64,000 nucleotides of DNA from Lachnospiraceae bacterium (GTDB lineage Bacteria > Bacillota > Clostridia > Lachnospirales > Lachnospiraceae): the NCBI GenBank assembly GCA_017558145.1, contig JAFYWF010000120.1, forward strand, positions 26,716 through 90,715, given 5' to 3'. The position numbers were made by a program, and so were the translations under genes. This document shows, in pieces, positions 45,299 to 55,189 of this stretch (position 1 is its first letter; each line of letters opens with the position of its first letter). The notes below the pieces were generated by a model. It was not told where the DNA came from and searched no databases. It saw only the letters and a list, made by a program, of their open reading frames with translations.

Positions 45299-45318
45299 AT
45301 TAAATGAGGAGTTGAAAT

Positions 45319-45681
45319 ATGGCTAAGAATATTTTAATTTGTGACGATGCGGCATTTATGAGAATGATGATCAAAGACATTCTTACAAAAAATGGATACA
45401 ATGTTGTAGGCGAAGCTGAAAATGGAGCAAAAGGTGTAGAAAAATACAATGAATTAAAACCGGATTTAGTATTAATGGATATTACTATGCCTGAAATGGA
45501 TGGTATTGCAGCATTAAAGGCAATCAAAGCATCTGATGCAAGTGCAAGTGTAATTATGTGTTCTGCAATGGGACAGCAGGCAATGGTTATTGAATCCATT
45601 CAGTCTGGAGCGAAAGATTTTATTGTAAAACCTTTCCAAGCAGATCGTGTTATTGAGGCAGTGAAGAAAGTTGTTGGTTAA
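45319..45681 (+). CDS. cheY: Chemotaxis response regulator CheY
   Basis: A 120-residue single receiver domain. The acidic pocket is D9-D10, the phosphoacceptor is D54 in LMDITMPEMDG, and the switch residues are in IVKPF (Lys near 104). Phospho-CheY binds FliM/FliY and changes rotation. It lies directly after fliY as in Bacillus. AATGAGGAGTTG precedes the ATG. Confidence 0.97.
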   Translation: MAKNILICDDAAFMRMMIKDILTKNGYNVVGEAENGAKGVEKYNELKPDLVLMDITMPEMDGIAALKAIKASDASASVIMCSAMGQQAMVIESIQSGAKDFIVKPFQADRVIEAVKKVVG

Positions 45682-45684
45682 TTT

Positions 45685-46077
45685 ATGTTATTATCCATAA
45701 ATTCAGGGATTGATTCTGTAGTACAGTTTTTGACAGTTTTAGTAATTTTCGTGTTTGTTTTAGGGATGACTTATGTTACAACCAGATACATAGCGGGGAT
45801 ACAAAAGAAACAGTTAAAGACAGGTAATATGGAATTAGTTGAAACCTTAAGAATTTCGAGTAACAAGTATTTACAGATTGTTAGGATAGGAAATAAATAC
45901 TTATGTATGGCGGTTTGTAAGGATACAGTTACAATGTTGGGAGAAATCCAAAGGGAAGATTTGGTTTTTCCGGATAACAGAGTGGAAGTAAAGATGGATT
46001 TCCAAACAGTATTGGAAAACATTAAACAGAAGCAATGGAATAAAAAAACGGATACCAACGGAGAAAAAAGACACTAA
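45685..46077 (+). CDS. fliO: Flagellar biosynthetic protein FliO
   Basis: A 130-residue FliO (also called FliZ in Bacillus). One TM segment (about 8-30) is followed by a basic cytoplasmic FliO domain (NMELVETLRISSNKYLQIVR, LCMAVCKDTVTMLGEI). FliO helps assemble FliP in the export gate. Its ATG is 4 bases after the cheY stop, with no strong ribosome site, so it may rely on coupling. Confidence 0.88.
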   Translation: MLLSINSGIDSVVQFLTVLVIFVFVLGMTYVTTRYIAGIQKKQLKTGNMELVETLRISSNKYLQIVRIGNKYLCMAVCKDTVTMLGEIQREDLVFPDNRVEVKMDFQTVLENIKQKQWNKKTDTNGEKRH

Positions 46078-46078
46078 A

Positions 46079-46951
46079 ATGAAGTTTTTACATAGTTCTG
46101 ATATCAAGATTATAAAAGTAATATGCCTGCTATTTATGGCGGGCATATTCTGTATCTGTCCATCAATTAATGCGTATGCGGTAGGAGATTTAAATAGTAA
46201 TCTTACAGGTACAGACAGAAATGAAACGGTATTAAGGGAGCCAGGAACGGCTGAAACACCGGAAGAATTACAGGAATTAAATATAGCAAATGGATTAAGT
46301 GTAACGATAAATGGTGATAATGGTGGGTTGAGTTCTAATTTAAGAATTCTTATTACCTTAACTTTAATTGCATTAGCGCCAACATTAATCATAATGTTGA
46401 CGTCTTTTACAAGAATTATCATAGTTCTTCATTTTACACGTAATGCTTTGAATACACAAACGGCACCATCCAATCAGATTTTGATTGGTTTGGCTCTTTT
46501 TCTAACATTTTTCATTATGAATCCGGTGATTAATCAGATTAATGAGGAAGCAATCAAACCATTGGATCAAGGAATTATAACTCAGGAAGAAGCTTTGGAA
46601 AAAGGAATGGAGCCATTGCGACAGTTTATGTATAAACAAACACAGGTAAAAGATGTAAAGTTGTTTATGGATATTGCAGGAGAAGAGTGGACAAGTGATT
46701 TGGATGCTATTCCAAATTCTGTTTTAATTCCCAGCTTTATTATTTCGGAATTAAGGACAGCATTTATTATAGGTTTTATCATATATATACCGTTTATTGT
46801 AATAGACATGGTAGTGGCATCTGTATTAATGAGTATGGGTATGATGATGTTGCCACCGACTACGATTTCTATGCCATTCAAGATTCTTTTATTTGTGTTA
46901 GCAGATGGTTGGAATCTTGTCATTGGTAATGTGATTAAAACCTTTTATTAG
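46079..46951 (+). CDS. fliP: Flagellar export gate protein FliP
   Basis: A 290-residue membrane protein. It has an N-terminal signal-like helix (about 10-30), then the family block ILITLTLIALAPTLIIMLTS, a large extracytoplasmic loop, and two C-terminal TM segments around GFIIYIPFIVIDMVVASVLM and MMLPPTTISMPFK. It forms the core of the FliPQR gate. Its start is one base after the fliO stop. Confidence 0.96.
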   Translation: MKFLHSSDIKIIKVICLLFMAGIFCICPSINAYAVGDLNSNLTGTDRNETVLREPGTAETPEELQELNIANGLSVTINGDNGGLSSNLRILITLTLIALAPTLIIMLTSFTRIIIVLHFTRNALNTQTAPSNQILIGLALFLTFFIMNPVINQINEEAIKPLDQGIITQEEALEKGMEPLRQFMYKQTQVKDVKLFMDIAGEEWTSDLDAIPNSVLIPSFIISELRTAFIIGFIIYIPFIVIDMVVASVLMSMGMMMLPPTTISMPFKILLFVLADGWNLVIGNVIKTFY

Positions 46952-46982
46952 TGAGGTTAAGAAATAGAAGGAGATAAGAAGT

Positions 46983-47252
46983 ATGACGATAGATGATGTT
47001 GTACAGATATGCAACAATGGTTTATATACCATATGCATTACAGCTGCTCCTGTATTGTTGATTTCTCTGATTGTAGGATTGACGGTTAGTATTTTTCAAA
47101 CGGCAACCAGTATTCAGGAGCAAACACTTACTTTTGTTCCAAAAGTATTAGCTATTTTTGTTTCTATTATTTTGATGGGACATTGGATGCTTAATAGAAT
47201 AACAGAATATATGATTGGGTTATGGTCAGATTTTTCACTGTACATAAGGTAA
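46983..47252 (+). CDS. fliQ: Flagellar export gate protein FliQ
   Basis: An 89-residue two-helix membrane protein with the family core PVLLISLIVGLTVSIFQT and SIQEQTLTFVPK. It is part of the FliPQR gate. AGAAGGAGATAAG precedes the ATG; the stop lies 6 bases before fliR. Confidence 0.96.
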   Translation: MTIDDVVQICNNGLYTICITAAPVLLISLIVGLTVSIFQTATSIQEQTLTFVPKVLAIFVSIILMGHWMLNRITEYMIGLWSDFSLYIR

Positions 47253-47258
47253 AGACAT

Positions 47259-48041
47259 ATGATTGATTATGCATTTTCAATGGTAGAATTGGAATATTTT
47301 ATGCTAATCTTTTGCAGAGTTTCCTGTTTGATTTATGTAGTTCCTTTTTTTAGTATGAATAATACGCCACGAAGAATAAGGGTAGGTCTTTCATTTGTGG
47401 TTGCGGTATTATTATATTACACAATAGAAGTTCGGACACAGATAGCTTATGATACTGTGTTTGGCTATGCAGTTTTAGTTTTAAAGGAAGTTATTACAGG
47501 GCTGTTGATGGGGTATGCATGTAATATTTGTACTACAGTAGTTGGTTTCGCAGGAAGGGTCATAGATATGGAAACAGGACTTTCCATGGCAAGCTTAATG
47601 GATCCAACAACAAAAGAAAACATGAGTATTTCCGGGATGATTTACAATTATGCACTTACATTGATGTTGTTAATTACCGGAATCTATCAATATATTATTA
47701 AGGCATTAGCAGAAAGTTTTGTTTTAATTCCAGTGTCTGGGACTGTATTGCATTCAGATAAATTATTGGATGCAATGTTAAAATTTATGTCGGATTATGT
47801 GTTAATTGCATTTCGAATTTGTTTGCCAATATTTGCAGTAATGATTTTGTTAAATGCATTGCTGGGAATTTTAGCGAAAGTGGCACCACAGATGAATATG
47901 TTTTCTGTCGGGATGCAGTTTAAAGTCTTGACAGGATTATCCATTCTGTTTTTTACGACAGGAATGCTTCCGGCGATTTCCGATATGATATATACAGAAA
48001 TTAAAACCATGATAGTTACATTTGTGGAGGCTATGATGTGA
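47259..48041 (+). CDS. fliR: Flagellar export gate protein FliR
   Basis: A 260-residue multi-TM gate subunit (six segments or more) with the FliR marks FCRVSCLIYVVPFFS, LLMGYACNICTTVVGFAG and ILAKVAPQMNMFSVGMQFK. It completes the FliPQR complex. Its stop overlaps the flhB GTG start by 4 bases (ATGTGA context). Confidence 0.95.
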   Translation: MIDYAFSMVELEYFMLIFCRVSCLIYVVPFFSMNNTPRRIRVGLSFVVAVLLYYTIEVRTQIAYDTVFGYAVLVLKEVITGLLMGYACNICTTVVGFAGRVIDMETGLSMASLMDPTTKENMSISGMIYNYALTLMLLITGIYQYIIKALAESFVLIPVSGTVLHSDKLLDAMLKFMSDYVLIAFRICLPIFAVMILLNALLGILAKVAPQMNMFSVGMQFKVLTGLSILFFTTGMLPAISDMIYTEIKTMIVTFVEAMM

Positions 48042-49150
48042 TTTTAGATTATAATCTGCAGTTTTTTGCAAAAGACGGTCCGGGTGGAGAAAAGACGGAA
48101 CCGGCAACGCAAAAGAAATTAGATGATGCAAGAAAAGAAGGGCAAGTGGCCAAATCCAGAGAAATTGCAAATGGGATGGGGCTTTTCGCTCTGTTTTTGG
48201 TGTTGAAAATTCAAACCGGTAAAATAGGGATAAGTTTGATGGAAACTTTCCAAGTAATTTATAACAGTATTCCACAAGTTACTTCTTTATTAGGGGGGAC
48301 AGCACCACAGAATGAAATTACCATTTTGTTACGGCAGGGAATGGTACAAATATTGGGTATGATACTGCCTATTTTATTAATTGGATTTTTGGTTGCTTTT
48401 TTATGTGATTATTGGCAGGTAAAGTGGAAACCTACCAGTAAGCCGTTACAGCCAAAATTTTCAAAAATGAATCCTATTAATGGGATTAAAAAAATATTTT
48501 CGACTAGTTCTTTAATTGAATTATTAAAAGCATTTATTAAGATTATTATCGTGGTATATATTGCTTATGGTTATTTAAAAAATAAGGGCAACTACTTATT
48601 TTTGTTGTACGATATGGAAATTATGCCGGCATTAAAATTGCTGTTGAGTGTTGTTACCGATTTGGGAATTCGAATTTCTGCTGTATACATGATCTTTGCA
48701 TTTGGTGATTATGCATATCAAAAGTGGAAATTTAAAGAAGATATGAAAATGACCAAACAGGAAGTAAAGGAAGAATATAAAAATCAGGAAGGGGATCCTC
48801 AAATTAAAGGTAAAATTCGTCAGAAAATGCAAGAGGTATCCCGTAGAAGAATGATGCAGGCATTGCCACAAGCAGACGTGGTTATTACTAATCCGACTCA
48901 TTATGCAGTGGCAATCAAGTACGACCCTATGGTTTGTGATGCTCCAATTGTTATAGCTAAGGGGCAGGATTTTTTAGCACAAAAAATTAAAGAGATAGCT
49001 AGAGAAAATAAAGTTGAAATTGTTGAAAATAAACCTTTAGCAAGAATGTTGTTTGCGAATGTAGAGGTGGGAGAAGTAGTACCTCCCGAATTGTATCAGG
49101 CAGTAGCAGAAGTTTTGGCATTTGTATATCACTTGCAAGGTAAGGTATAA
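48038..49150 (+). CDS. flhB: Flagellar export specificity protein FlhB
   Basis: A 370-residue FlhB with four TM segments and a C-terminal cytoplasmic domain. The self-cleavage site NPTH is at N285-H288, followed by YAVAIKYDP and the typical ARENKVEIVENKPLAR. FlhB switches the export substrate class after hook completion. Its GTG start overlaps fliR, so translation is probably coupled. flhA follows 44 bases later. Confidence 0.97.
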   Translation: MILDYNLQFFAKDGPGGEKTEPATQKKLDDARKEGQVAKSREIANGMGLFALFLVLKIQTGKIGISLMETFQVIYNSIPQVTSLLGGTAPQNEITILLRQGMVQILGMILPILLIGFLVAFLCDYWQVKWKPTSKPLQPKFSKMNPINGIKKIFSTSSLIELLKAFIKIIIVVYIAYGYLKNKGNYLFLLYDMEIMPALKLLLSVVTDLGIRISAVYMIFAFGDYAYQKWKFKEDMKMTKQEVKEEYKNQEGDPQIKGKIRQKMQEVSRRRMMQALPQADVVITNPTHYAVAIKYDPMVCDAPIVIAKGQDFLAQKIKEIARENKVEIVENKPLARMLFANVEVGEVVPPELYQAVAEVLAFVYHLQGKV

Positions 49151-49194
49151 ATATAAAGTTAGATTAGCAAAAAAAGAAAGGAAGGAGTGCCAGG

Positions 49195-51228
49195 ATGAGA
49201 AAAGCAGATTTAGCAATAGCAATATACATATTGACCGCCATCGCGATGCTCATCATTACTATTCCATCGGGAATACTGGATATCTTTTTGGCATTTAATA
49301 TTGCACTTTCTTTTACTATATTGTTTAGTTGTATGTTTGTAAAAGAAGTATTGGATATGTCATTTTATCCAACCATGCTTTTGTTTACAACTATTTTTAG
49401 AATTGCATTAAACGTTTCTTCAACCAAGTTAATCTTAGGTACCGGGGATCCGGGAAATGTTGTAGAGACCTTTGGTGAATTCGTAGGTGGTGGAGATTTA
49501 ATTATTGGTATTATTGTTTTCATCATTTTAATCATGATTCAGTTTATGGTTATTAACAAAGGTTCTGAGCGAGTTGCGGAAGTAACAGCCAGATTTACTT
49601 TGGATGCTATGCCGGGAAAACAGATGGCGATTGATGCGGATTTGAATACCGGAGCTATTACAGATGCAGAAGCAAAAAAACGAAGAGATAAGATTCAGCA
49701 GGAATCCAGTTTTTTTGGTTCCATGGATGGTGCGGTAAAGTACGTAAAAGGGGATGCAACTGCAGGCTTGATTATCACAGTTGTCAATATTATTGGTGGT
49801 ATTGCAATGGGGATGCTTCGCCAGGGAATGGATATCAATGGAGCGTTGGAAAAATACACGATTCTGACCATTGGTGATGGTTTGGTTTCCCAGATACCGT
49901 CACTTTTAATTTCTTTGGCAACCGGTATTTTGGTTACCAAAGGAAGTAAAGAAGCCGACTTTGGTAGTGTATTGATTGGTCAGTTGTTTGGGATTCCAAA
50001 AGTATTATATATTGTAGGAATTGCGTTGTCGGTATTGGGGCTTGTAACACCATTAAATACAATTTTATTTGTAGGATTAGGAATGGCGTTTGTAGTAGCA
50101 GCCAGAATGATGGAAAGTACCATTGAAACTGCAAAAATTGAATCAGAAGCTGATATGGACGAGATGGCAGCGGAAGAAATCAGACAGCCGGAAAATGTAA
50201 ACAGTTTGTTGCAGGTGGATCCTATCGAATTAGAATTTGGATATGGTATTATTCCATTGGCAGATGTAAATCAAGGTGGTGATTTGTTAGACCGAGTAGT
50301 TATGATTCGTAGACAGGTAGCTTTGGAATTAGGTATGGTAGTGCCAATTATACGTTTACGAGATAATATTCAGTTGAATCCAAATCAATATATTATTAAA
50401 ATTAAAGGTATTCAGGTTAGTGAAGGAGAAATTTTATTTGACCATTATATGGCCATGAATCCGGGATTTGTAGAAGAGGAAATTGCAGGTATTCCAACTT
50501 TTGAACCATCCTTCCATTTGCCGGCTCTTTGGATTACAGAAGGACAGAGAGAAAGAGCAGAAAGTTTGGGATATACTGTGGTAGATCCACCATCTATTAT
50601 TGCAACACACTTGACAGAGGTAATTCGTCAGCATGTGGCAGAGTTGTTGTCAAGACAGGATGTACAAAGCTTGGTAAACAATTTAAAAGAAACCAATCCG
50701 GTGTTGGTAGACGAGTTGATTCCAAAAACTTTGGGATTGGGAGAAGTACAAAAAGTATTGCAGAATCTTTTGCGAGAAGGAATTTCCATACGAGATTTGC
50801 TTACTATTTTTGAAACTCTTGCAGATTATGCAACTACCAGTAGGGACACGGATATTTTAACAGAGTATGTAAGACAAAGTTTAAAAAGAGCAATTTCCAG
50901 TAAATTTTTTCCACCGAGAGAAACTACAAGTGTAGTTACTCTGGATCCGGTTATTGAGCAGGAAATTATGAAAAGTGTAAAACAGACCGAACAGGGTGCT
51001 TATCTTTCTTTGGATCCGGAAAAATCAAGAGCGATTTTAAAATCTGTGGAAAATGAGATTAAAAAAATGGAAAATATGGGAAAAAATCCAATTGTAATAA
51101 CGTCACCAATTGTACGTATATATTTTAAACGTTTGACAGAAGAATATTATCGGGATTTAATAGTGATTTCATATAGTGAAATTGGTTCCGATGTAGAATT
51201 ACAATCCGTAGGAATGATTACGGCATAA
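49195..51228 (+). CDS. flhA: Flagellar export protein FlhA
   Basis: A 677-residue export gate subunit with eight TM segments (residues 1 to about 310) and a large cytoplasmic domain (about 320-677). The family motifs are FTLDAMPGKQMAIDADLNTG, DGAVKYVKGDATAG and the C-terminal NLLREGISIRDLLTIFETLAD. It binds export substrates and chaperones. AAGGAAGGAGTG lies upstream of the ATG. It is co-linear with flhF and flhG. Confidence 0.98.
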   Translation: MRKADLAIAIYILTAIAMLIITIPSGILDIFLAFNIALSFTILFSCMFVKEVLDMSFYPTMLLFTTIFRIALNVSSTKLILGTGDPGNVVETFGEFVGGGDLIIGIIVFIILIMIQFMVINKGSERVAEVTARFTLDAMPGKQMAIDADLNTGAITDAEAKKRRDKIQQESSFFGSMDGAVKYVKGDATAGLIITVVNIIGGIAMGMLRQGMDINGALEKYTILTIGDGLVSQIPSLLISLATGILVTKGSKEADFGSVLIGQLFGIPKVLYIVGIALSVLGLVTPLNTILFVGLGMAFVVAARMMESTIETAKIESEADMDEMAAEEIRQPENVNSLLQVDPIELEFGYGIIPLADVNQGGDLLDRVVMIRRQVALELGMVVPIIRLRDNIQLNPNQYIIKIKGIQVSEGEILFDHYMAMNPGFVEEEIAGIPTFEPSFHLPALWITEGQRERAESLGYTVVDPPSIIATHLTEVIRQHVAELLSRQDVQSLVNNLKETNPVLVDELIPKTLGLGEVQKVLQNLLREGISIRDLLTIFETLADYATTSRDTDILTEYVRQSLKRAISSKFFPPRETTSVVTLDPVIEQEIMKSVKQTEQGAYLSLDPEKSRAILKSVENEIKKMENMGKNPIVITSPIVRIYFKRLTEEYYRDLIVISYSEIGSDVELQSVGMITA

Positions 51229-51252
51229 ATTAAAAGTAAGAGGGGATAGCAT

Positions 51253-52476
51253 ATGATCATCAAAAAATATTTGGCTAATACGGAAAAAGAAGCCATAGAT
51301 ATAGCCAAAAAAGAACTAGGTGAAAATATTGTTATAATGAATGTTAAAAATACCAAGAAAAAAGGTTTTTTAGGGCTTTTTGGAGCTACAGCAGTGGAAG
51401 TTACCGTTGCATTGGAAGCCGAAAATGATAAAATTGGGCAAGTATTTGGTGCAAAGAAAGAAACTACAGGTCCCATTGTTCCTGATTATATGTGGGACAA
51501 ACAGGTGCCAAAGAAAACACAAGAGAGAATTGTTGAAAGTGAAGAAACCGGAAAAGCTATCGTTGAAAAGTTAGATGGTCTTCAAATTTTATTGCAGCAA
51601 CAGCTTCTAAAAGATAAGATAGAAGAAAACAAAAGTAATGAAGAGATCGTGGATGAAGTGAAAGATAAGAAAAAATCAGATGAGGGTATGACTTTTGTCA
51701 AACTTTTGTACAATACCATGATTGATAATGAAGTTGCAGATAAGTATGCAAATGATTTGATAGACGAAATTGAAAGAAGCAGAAATGCAGAAATGCAGAT
51801 TGATTTTGTATTAGCCAATGTATATCAAAAGATGATTTTGAAATTTGGTCAGCCTGCTTTGATTAAACCGGCCGAAAAAAATCCCAAATTAATTTTCTTC
51901 ATTGGACCAACAGGTGTAGGAAAAACGACTACTATTGCAAAAATTGCATCAAAATTTTGCGTAGAAGAAAAGAAAAAAATTGCATTGCTTACAGCAGATA
52001 CTTATCGAATCGCAGCAGCAGAGCAATTGCGAACTTATGCAAGTATTTTAGAGGTTCCGTTTCGTGTTGTTTATACACCGGATGAAATTGTCCAGAGTGT
52101 TGCGCAATATAGAGACTATGACTATATTTTAGTAGATACTTCAGGACATTCACATCAAAATCAAGAACAGAAGTCAGCTATTTTTGATTTAGTTCAGGCG
52201 ACCGGAAATGAAGTAGAAAAAGAGGTATATTTAGTAGTAAGTGCTACCACTAAGTATAGAGATTTAGTTCGTATAGCAGATGCATATAAAGGAATTGAAG
52301 ATTATAAAATTATTTTCACAAAATTAGATGAAACTACAGCTATGGGGAATTTATATAATTTAAGATTATATACCGGAGCATCGCTGTCTTATGTAACATG
52401 TGGGCAAAATGTACCTGATGATATTTCGCCGTTTAATGCTCAGTCCACAGTAAAACAGATTTTAAGTAGTAACTAA
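51253..52476 (+). CDS. flhF: Flagellar SRP-type GTPase FlhF
   Basis: A 407-residue SRP-family GTPase placing flagella. The N-terminal B region (IIKKYLANTEKEAIDIAKKE) is followed by an acidic linker and the NG domain: GPTGVGKTTT (218-227), TADTYRIAAAEQLRTYA, LVDTSGHSHQN in place of the commoner DTAGRS, and KLDETTAMG. FlhF acts with FlhG to set flagellar number or location. AAGAGGGG precedes the ATG. flhG lies 20 bases after. Confidence 0.96.
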   Translation: MIIKKYLANTEKEAIDIAKKELGENIVIMNVKNTKKKGFLGLFGATAVEVTVALEAENDKIGQVFGAKKETTGPIVPDYMWDKQVPKKTQERIVESEETGKAIVEKLDGLQILLQQQLLKDKIEENKSNEEIVDEVKDKKKSDEGMTFVKLLYNTMIDNEVADKYANDLIDEIERSRNAEMQIDFVLANVYQKMILKFGQPALIKPAEKNPKLIFFIGPTGVGKTTTIAKIASKFCVEEKKKIALLTADTYRIAAAEQLRTYASILEVPFRVVYTPDEIVQSVAQYRDYDYILVDTSGHSHQNQEQKSAIFDLVQATGNEVEKEVYLVVSATTKYRDLVRIADAYKGIEDYKIIFTKLDETTAMGNLYNLRLYTGASLSYVTCGQNVPDDISPFNAQSTVKQILSSN

Positions 52477-52496
52477 GTTTCGAAGGAGCAAAAGAT

Positions 52497-53375
52497 ATGG
52501 ATCAGGCAGAACACTTGCGGAATATTATTAAAGCAAACCATACTCCAGTAAGACCTTTAGCTCGTGTGATTACGGTGACTAGTGGAAAGGGTGGAGTTGG
52601 AAAATCAAATACATCCATAAATTTAGCGTTGCAATTCCGTAAAATGGGACAACGTGTTATAATATTAGATGCAGACTTTGGTTTGGCTAATATTGAAATT
52701 ATGTTTGGAACCGTTCCAAAACATAATTTGTGTGATTTGATATATCAAGGAAAGAATATAAAAGATATTATTACTTGGGGAGCCGGAGATGTTGGATTTA
52801 TTTCAGGCGGATCAGGAATTGTAGGTATGTCTAATTTGAGTAAGGAGTATCTTACTTATATAATACAAAATTTAGCACAGTTAGATGCTATTGCAGATGT
52901 GATTATCATAGATACGGGGGCAGGTATTTCTGATGCTGTTTTGGAGTTTTTGGTTGCCAGTGGTGAAATTATTTTGGTAACCACACCGGAACCAACATCG
53001 ATTACAGATTCATATTCTTTATTAAAAGCATTGAATCGTCATCCTAGATTTTCGGCAGAAGCTTCACAGATAAAAGTTTTGGCAAATCGAGTAAATCGAG
53101 TGTCAGAAGGAGAAATCTTATTTAAAAAACTTGAAGTGGTTGTAAATCGCTATTTAAAACTTCCAATTTCTTATTTGGGAGCAGTACCTTGGGATACGCA
53201 ATTATCGGATGCAGTGATGCAACAAAAACCGGTGTCTTTGAGTAATCCAAATGCAAAATCATCTTTGGCTTATGAGGGAATAGCAGCAAGATTGATGGGA
53301 GAAGAAAGACCAACCAAAAAACGTGGAATGGCAGCGTTTTTTTCACATATTATTACAGGGAAAAAATTAGAATAA
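52497..53375 (+). CDS. flhG: FlhF-regulating MinD-like ATPase FlhG (YlxH)
   Basis: A 292-residue MinD/ParA-type ATPase. It carries the deviant Walker A GKGGVGKSN (30-38), DADFGLANIEIMFG, IIDTGAGISDAVLEFL and a C-terminal amphipathic helix region. The N-terminus has AEHLRNIIK, resembling the FlhF-activating motif of FlhG. It limits flagellar number. AAGGAGCAAAAG precedes the ATG. Confidence 0.95.
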   Translation: MDQAEHLRNIIKANHTPVRPLARVITVTSGKGGVGKSNTSINLALQFRKMGQRVIILDADFGLANIEIMFGTVPKHNLCDLIYQGKNIKDIITWGAGDVGFISGGSGIVGMSNLSKEYLTYIIQNLAQLDAIADVIIIDTGAGISDAVLEFLVASGEIILVTTPEPTSITDSYSLLKALNRHPRFSAEASQIKVLANRVNRVSEGEILFKKLEVVVNRYLKLPISYLGAVPWDTQLSDAVMQQKPVSLSNPNAKSSLAYEGIAARLMGEERPTKKRGMAAFFSHIITGKKLE

Positions 53376-53395
53376 TTTGATTGGAGAAAATCTTT

Positions 53396-54106
53396 ATGCT
53401 TGAAAAGTATGTTAAAGCGGGGGACAAAGTAGAGATACTACCATTACATAGAGTAAGTTTAAAGGAAGAAGAAAAACAGGAACAAAGGATATACATTAGT
53501 AAGATTAATCAAATATTGGATGAAGATAAGTTGGAAATTTTGATGCCTATTGAGCAGTCTAAAATTGTTCTTTTGCCAAGAAATGTTGTTTTGAATTTAG
53601 TGATTTATACGTCCAATGGTTTATATCAGTGTGAGGTTAAAGCGACAGAACGTTATAAAAGCGGAAATATTTTCTTACAGGCGATGGAATTAATTGGGCC
53701 GATGAAACGCTATCAAAGACGAGAATTTTATCGATATAGTTGTGCAGTAACTGTTTTTAGCAGAAGCCTTTTAGAGGAAGAAAAAGAAAATTTGATTTGG
53801 GATGATACAATCCCGGGAATAGAAGGGACCAGCTTTGATATTGGAGGAGGAGGTATTCGATTCCGTGTGGATCATGAATTTGAAAAAGATGAAATGATTC
53901 TTTGTATTATTCACTTGGATGTCAAAGGAATGGCGAGAGAGATTCAAACTTTGGGGAAGGTTTTGAGTGTGAAACCGATTAAGAATTCGGAAGCATTTGA
54001 GGTACGAGTTCAGTTTGAGAGAATCACACATAAGGATAGGGAATTGATTATTCAATATATTTTCGAGGATGAACGTAAGAGAAGAAAACATGACAGTGGT
54101 CTTTAG
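53396..54106 (+). CDS. PilZ-domain c-di-GMP receptor candidate (YcgR/YpfA-like)
   Basis: A 236-residue protein with an N-terminal YcgR-type beta domain (about 1-100) and a C-terminal PilZ domain (about 103-230). The RxxxR motif is R109-R113 in QRREFYR. The second motif, normally D/N-x-S-x-x-G, is here DIGGGG (148-153): Ser is replaced by Gly. YpfA/MotI of Bacillus binds MotA and brakes the motor; this location between flhG and cheB supports such a role. The ATG at 53396 follows GGAG by 9 bases and is preferred over the TTG at 53381. Confidence 0.88.
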   Translation: MLEKYVKAGDKVEILPLHRVSLKEEEKQEQRIYISKINQILDEDKLEILMPIEQSKIVLLPRNVVLNLVIYTSNGLYQCEVKATERYKSGNIFLQAMELIGPMKRYQRREFYRYSCAVTVFSRSLLEEEKENLIWDDTIPGIEGTSFDIGGGGIRFRVDHEFEKDEMILCIIHLDVKGMAREIQTLGKVLSVKPIKNSEAFEVRVQFERITHKDRELIIQYIFEDERKRRKHDSGL

Positions 54107-54117
54107 GGGGTAAAAAA

Positions 54118-55188
54118 ATGAAAAAAATACTGATTGTTGATGACTCTGCACTCATGAGAAGGGTTCTTTGTGATATAATAGAACAAGATAAGAACCTAAA
54201 GGTGGTTGATAAGGCAACCAATGGATTAGAGGCTCTGGAATTCATAAAAAAGAATAGCTATGATGCGGTTGTTTTAGATGTAAATATGCCTAAAATGAAT
54301 GGCCTTGAATTATTAAAAGAATTGCGCAAAGAAAAAATAGCAGTTCGTATTATGATGGCTAGTACAGATACTAGAGAAGGCGCTCAGACGACTTTAGATG
54401 CTTTGGAATTAGGAGCATTGGATTTTGTACACAAACCGGACCGTGCCTTAGATTGTAGAGGGGAAGAGTTTACGAAAAACTTCCTTCGTACTTTAAACGC
54501 GGTTGTAAATTCTAATCCACCGGTATTTACAAAAGTATTTAGTAGAGAAGACAGTCAGAATACAAAAAAAATTGTAGAATTAGTAAAGAAAAAAGGTGCC
54601 GCTGTTTCAGGAAAACAAATTGTGGCGATTGCCAGTTCTACAGGAGGACCGAAGTCTTTACAGTCTGTGATACCAAGATTGCCTGAAAATTTGGATGCAC
54701 CGGTAGTTCTTGTACAACATATGCCTATGGGATTCACCAAATCCATGGCTGAAAGATTAGATTCCTTAAGTTCAATGCATGTAAAAGAAGCTGAAGAAGG
54801 CGAAGAAGTAAGAAAAGGCTGGGTTTATATTGCACAGGGTGGAAAACATTTGAATGTAGTAGAAAAGCAGGGAAAGAGCGTGATTCAATATTCAGATGAG
54901 CCATCAAGAGAAGGTGTCAAGCCATGTGCTAACTATATGTACGAATCATTAATTAAGAGTAAGTATGATGAGGTTGTATGTGTAGTTTTGACTGGTATGG
55001 GGTCCGATGGTACAGAAGGAATTACAAATCTTAAGAGTAAGAAAAAAGTGCATGTTATATCTCAGGATGAGCAAAGTTGTGTGGTATATGGAATGCCTAG
55101 AAGTGTGAAAAGGGCAGGATTATCCGATCAGGTTGTGGCACTGGATCAGGTTGCACAGGAAATTATTTTACGCGTGGGGGTAAATTAA
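54118..55188 (+). CDS. cheB: Chemotaxis methylesterase CheB
   Basis: A 356-residue enzyme with an N-terminal receiver domain (D9, phosphoacceptor D54 in LDVNMPKMNG) and a C-terminal esterase (about 165-356). The catalytic triad motifs are ASSTGGPKSL (Ser), LVQHMPMGFT (His) and LTGMGSDGTEG (Asp). It demethylates receptors such as the one at 122-1843. No cheR is present here, so the methyltransferase must be elsewhere. The stop lies one base before cheA. Confidence 0.97.
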   Translation: MKKILIVDDSALMRRVLCDIIEQDKNLKVVDKATNGLEALEFIKKNSYDAVVLDVNMPKMNGLELLKELRKEKIAVRIMMASTDTREGAQTTLDALELGALDFVHKPDRALDCRGEEFTKNFLRTLNAVVNSNPPVFTKVFSREDSQNTKKIVELVKKKGAAVSGKQIVAIASSTGGPKSLQSVIPRLPENLDAPVVLVQHMPMGFTKSMAERLDSLSSMHVKEAEEGEEVRKGWVYIAQGGKHLNVVEKQGKSVIQYSDEPSREGVKPCANYMYESLIKSKYDEVVCVVLTGMGSDGTEGITNLKSKKKVHVISQDEQSCVVYGMPRSVKRAGLSDQVVALDQVAQEIILRVGVN

Positions 55189-55189
55189 A

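Noticed and set aside
45901..46422. A 173-residue minus-strand frame opposite fliO/fliP
   Set aside because: Low-complexity shadow of two conserved export genes.
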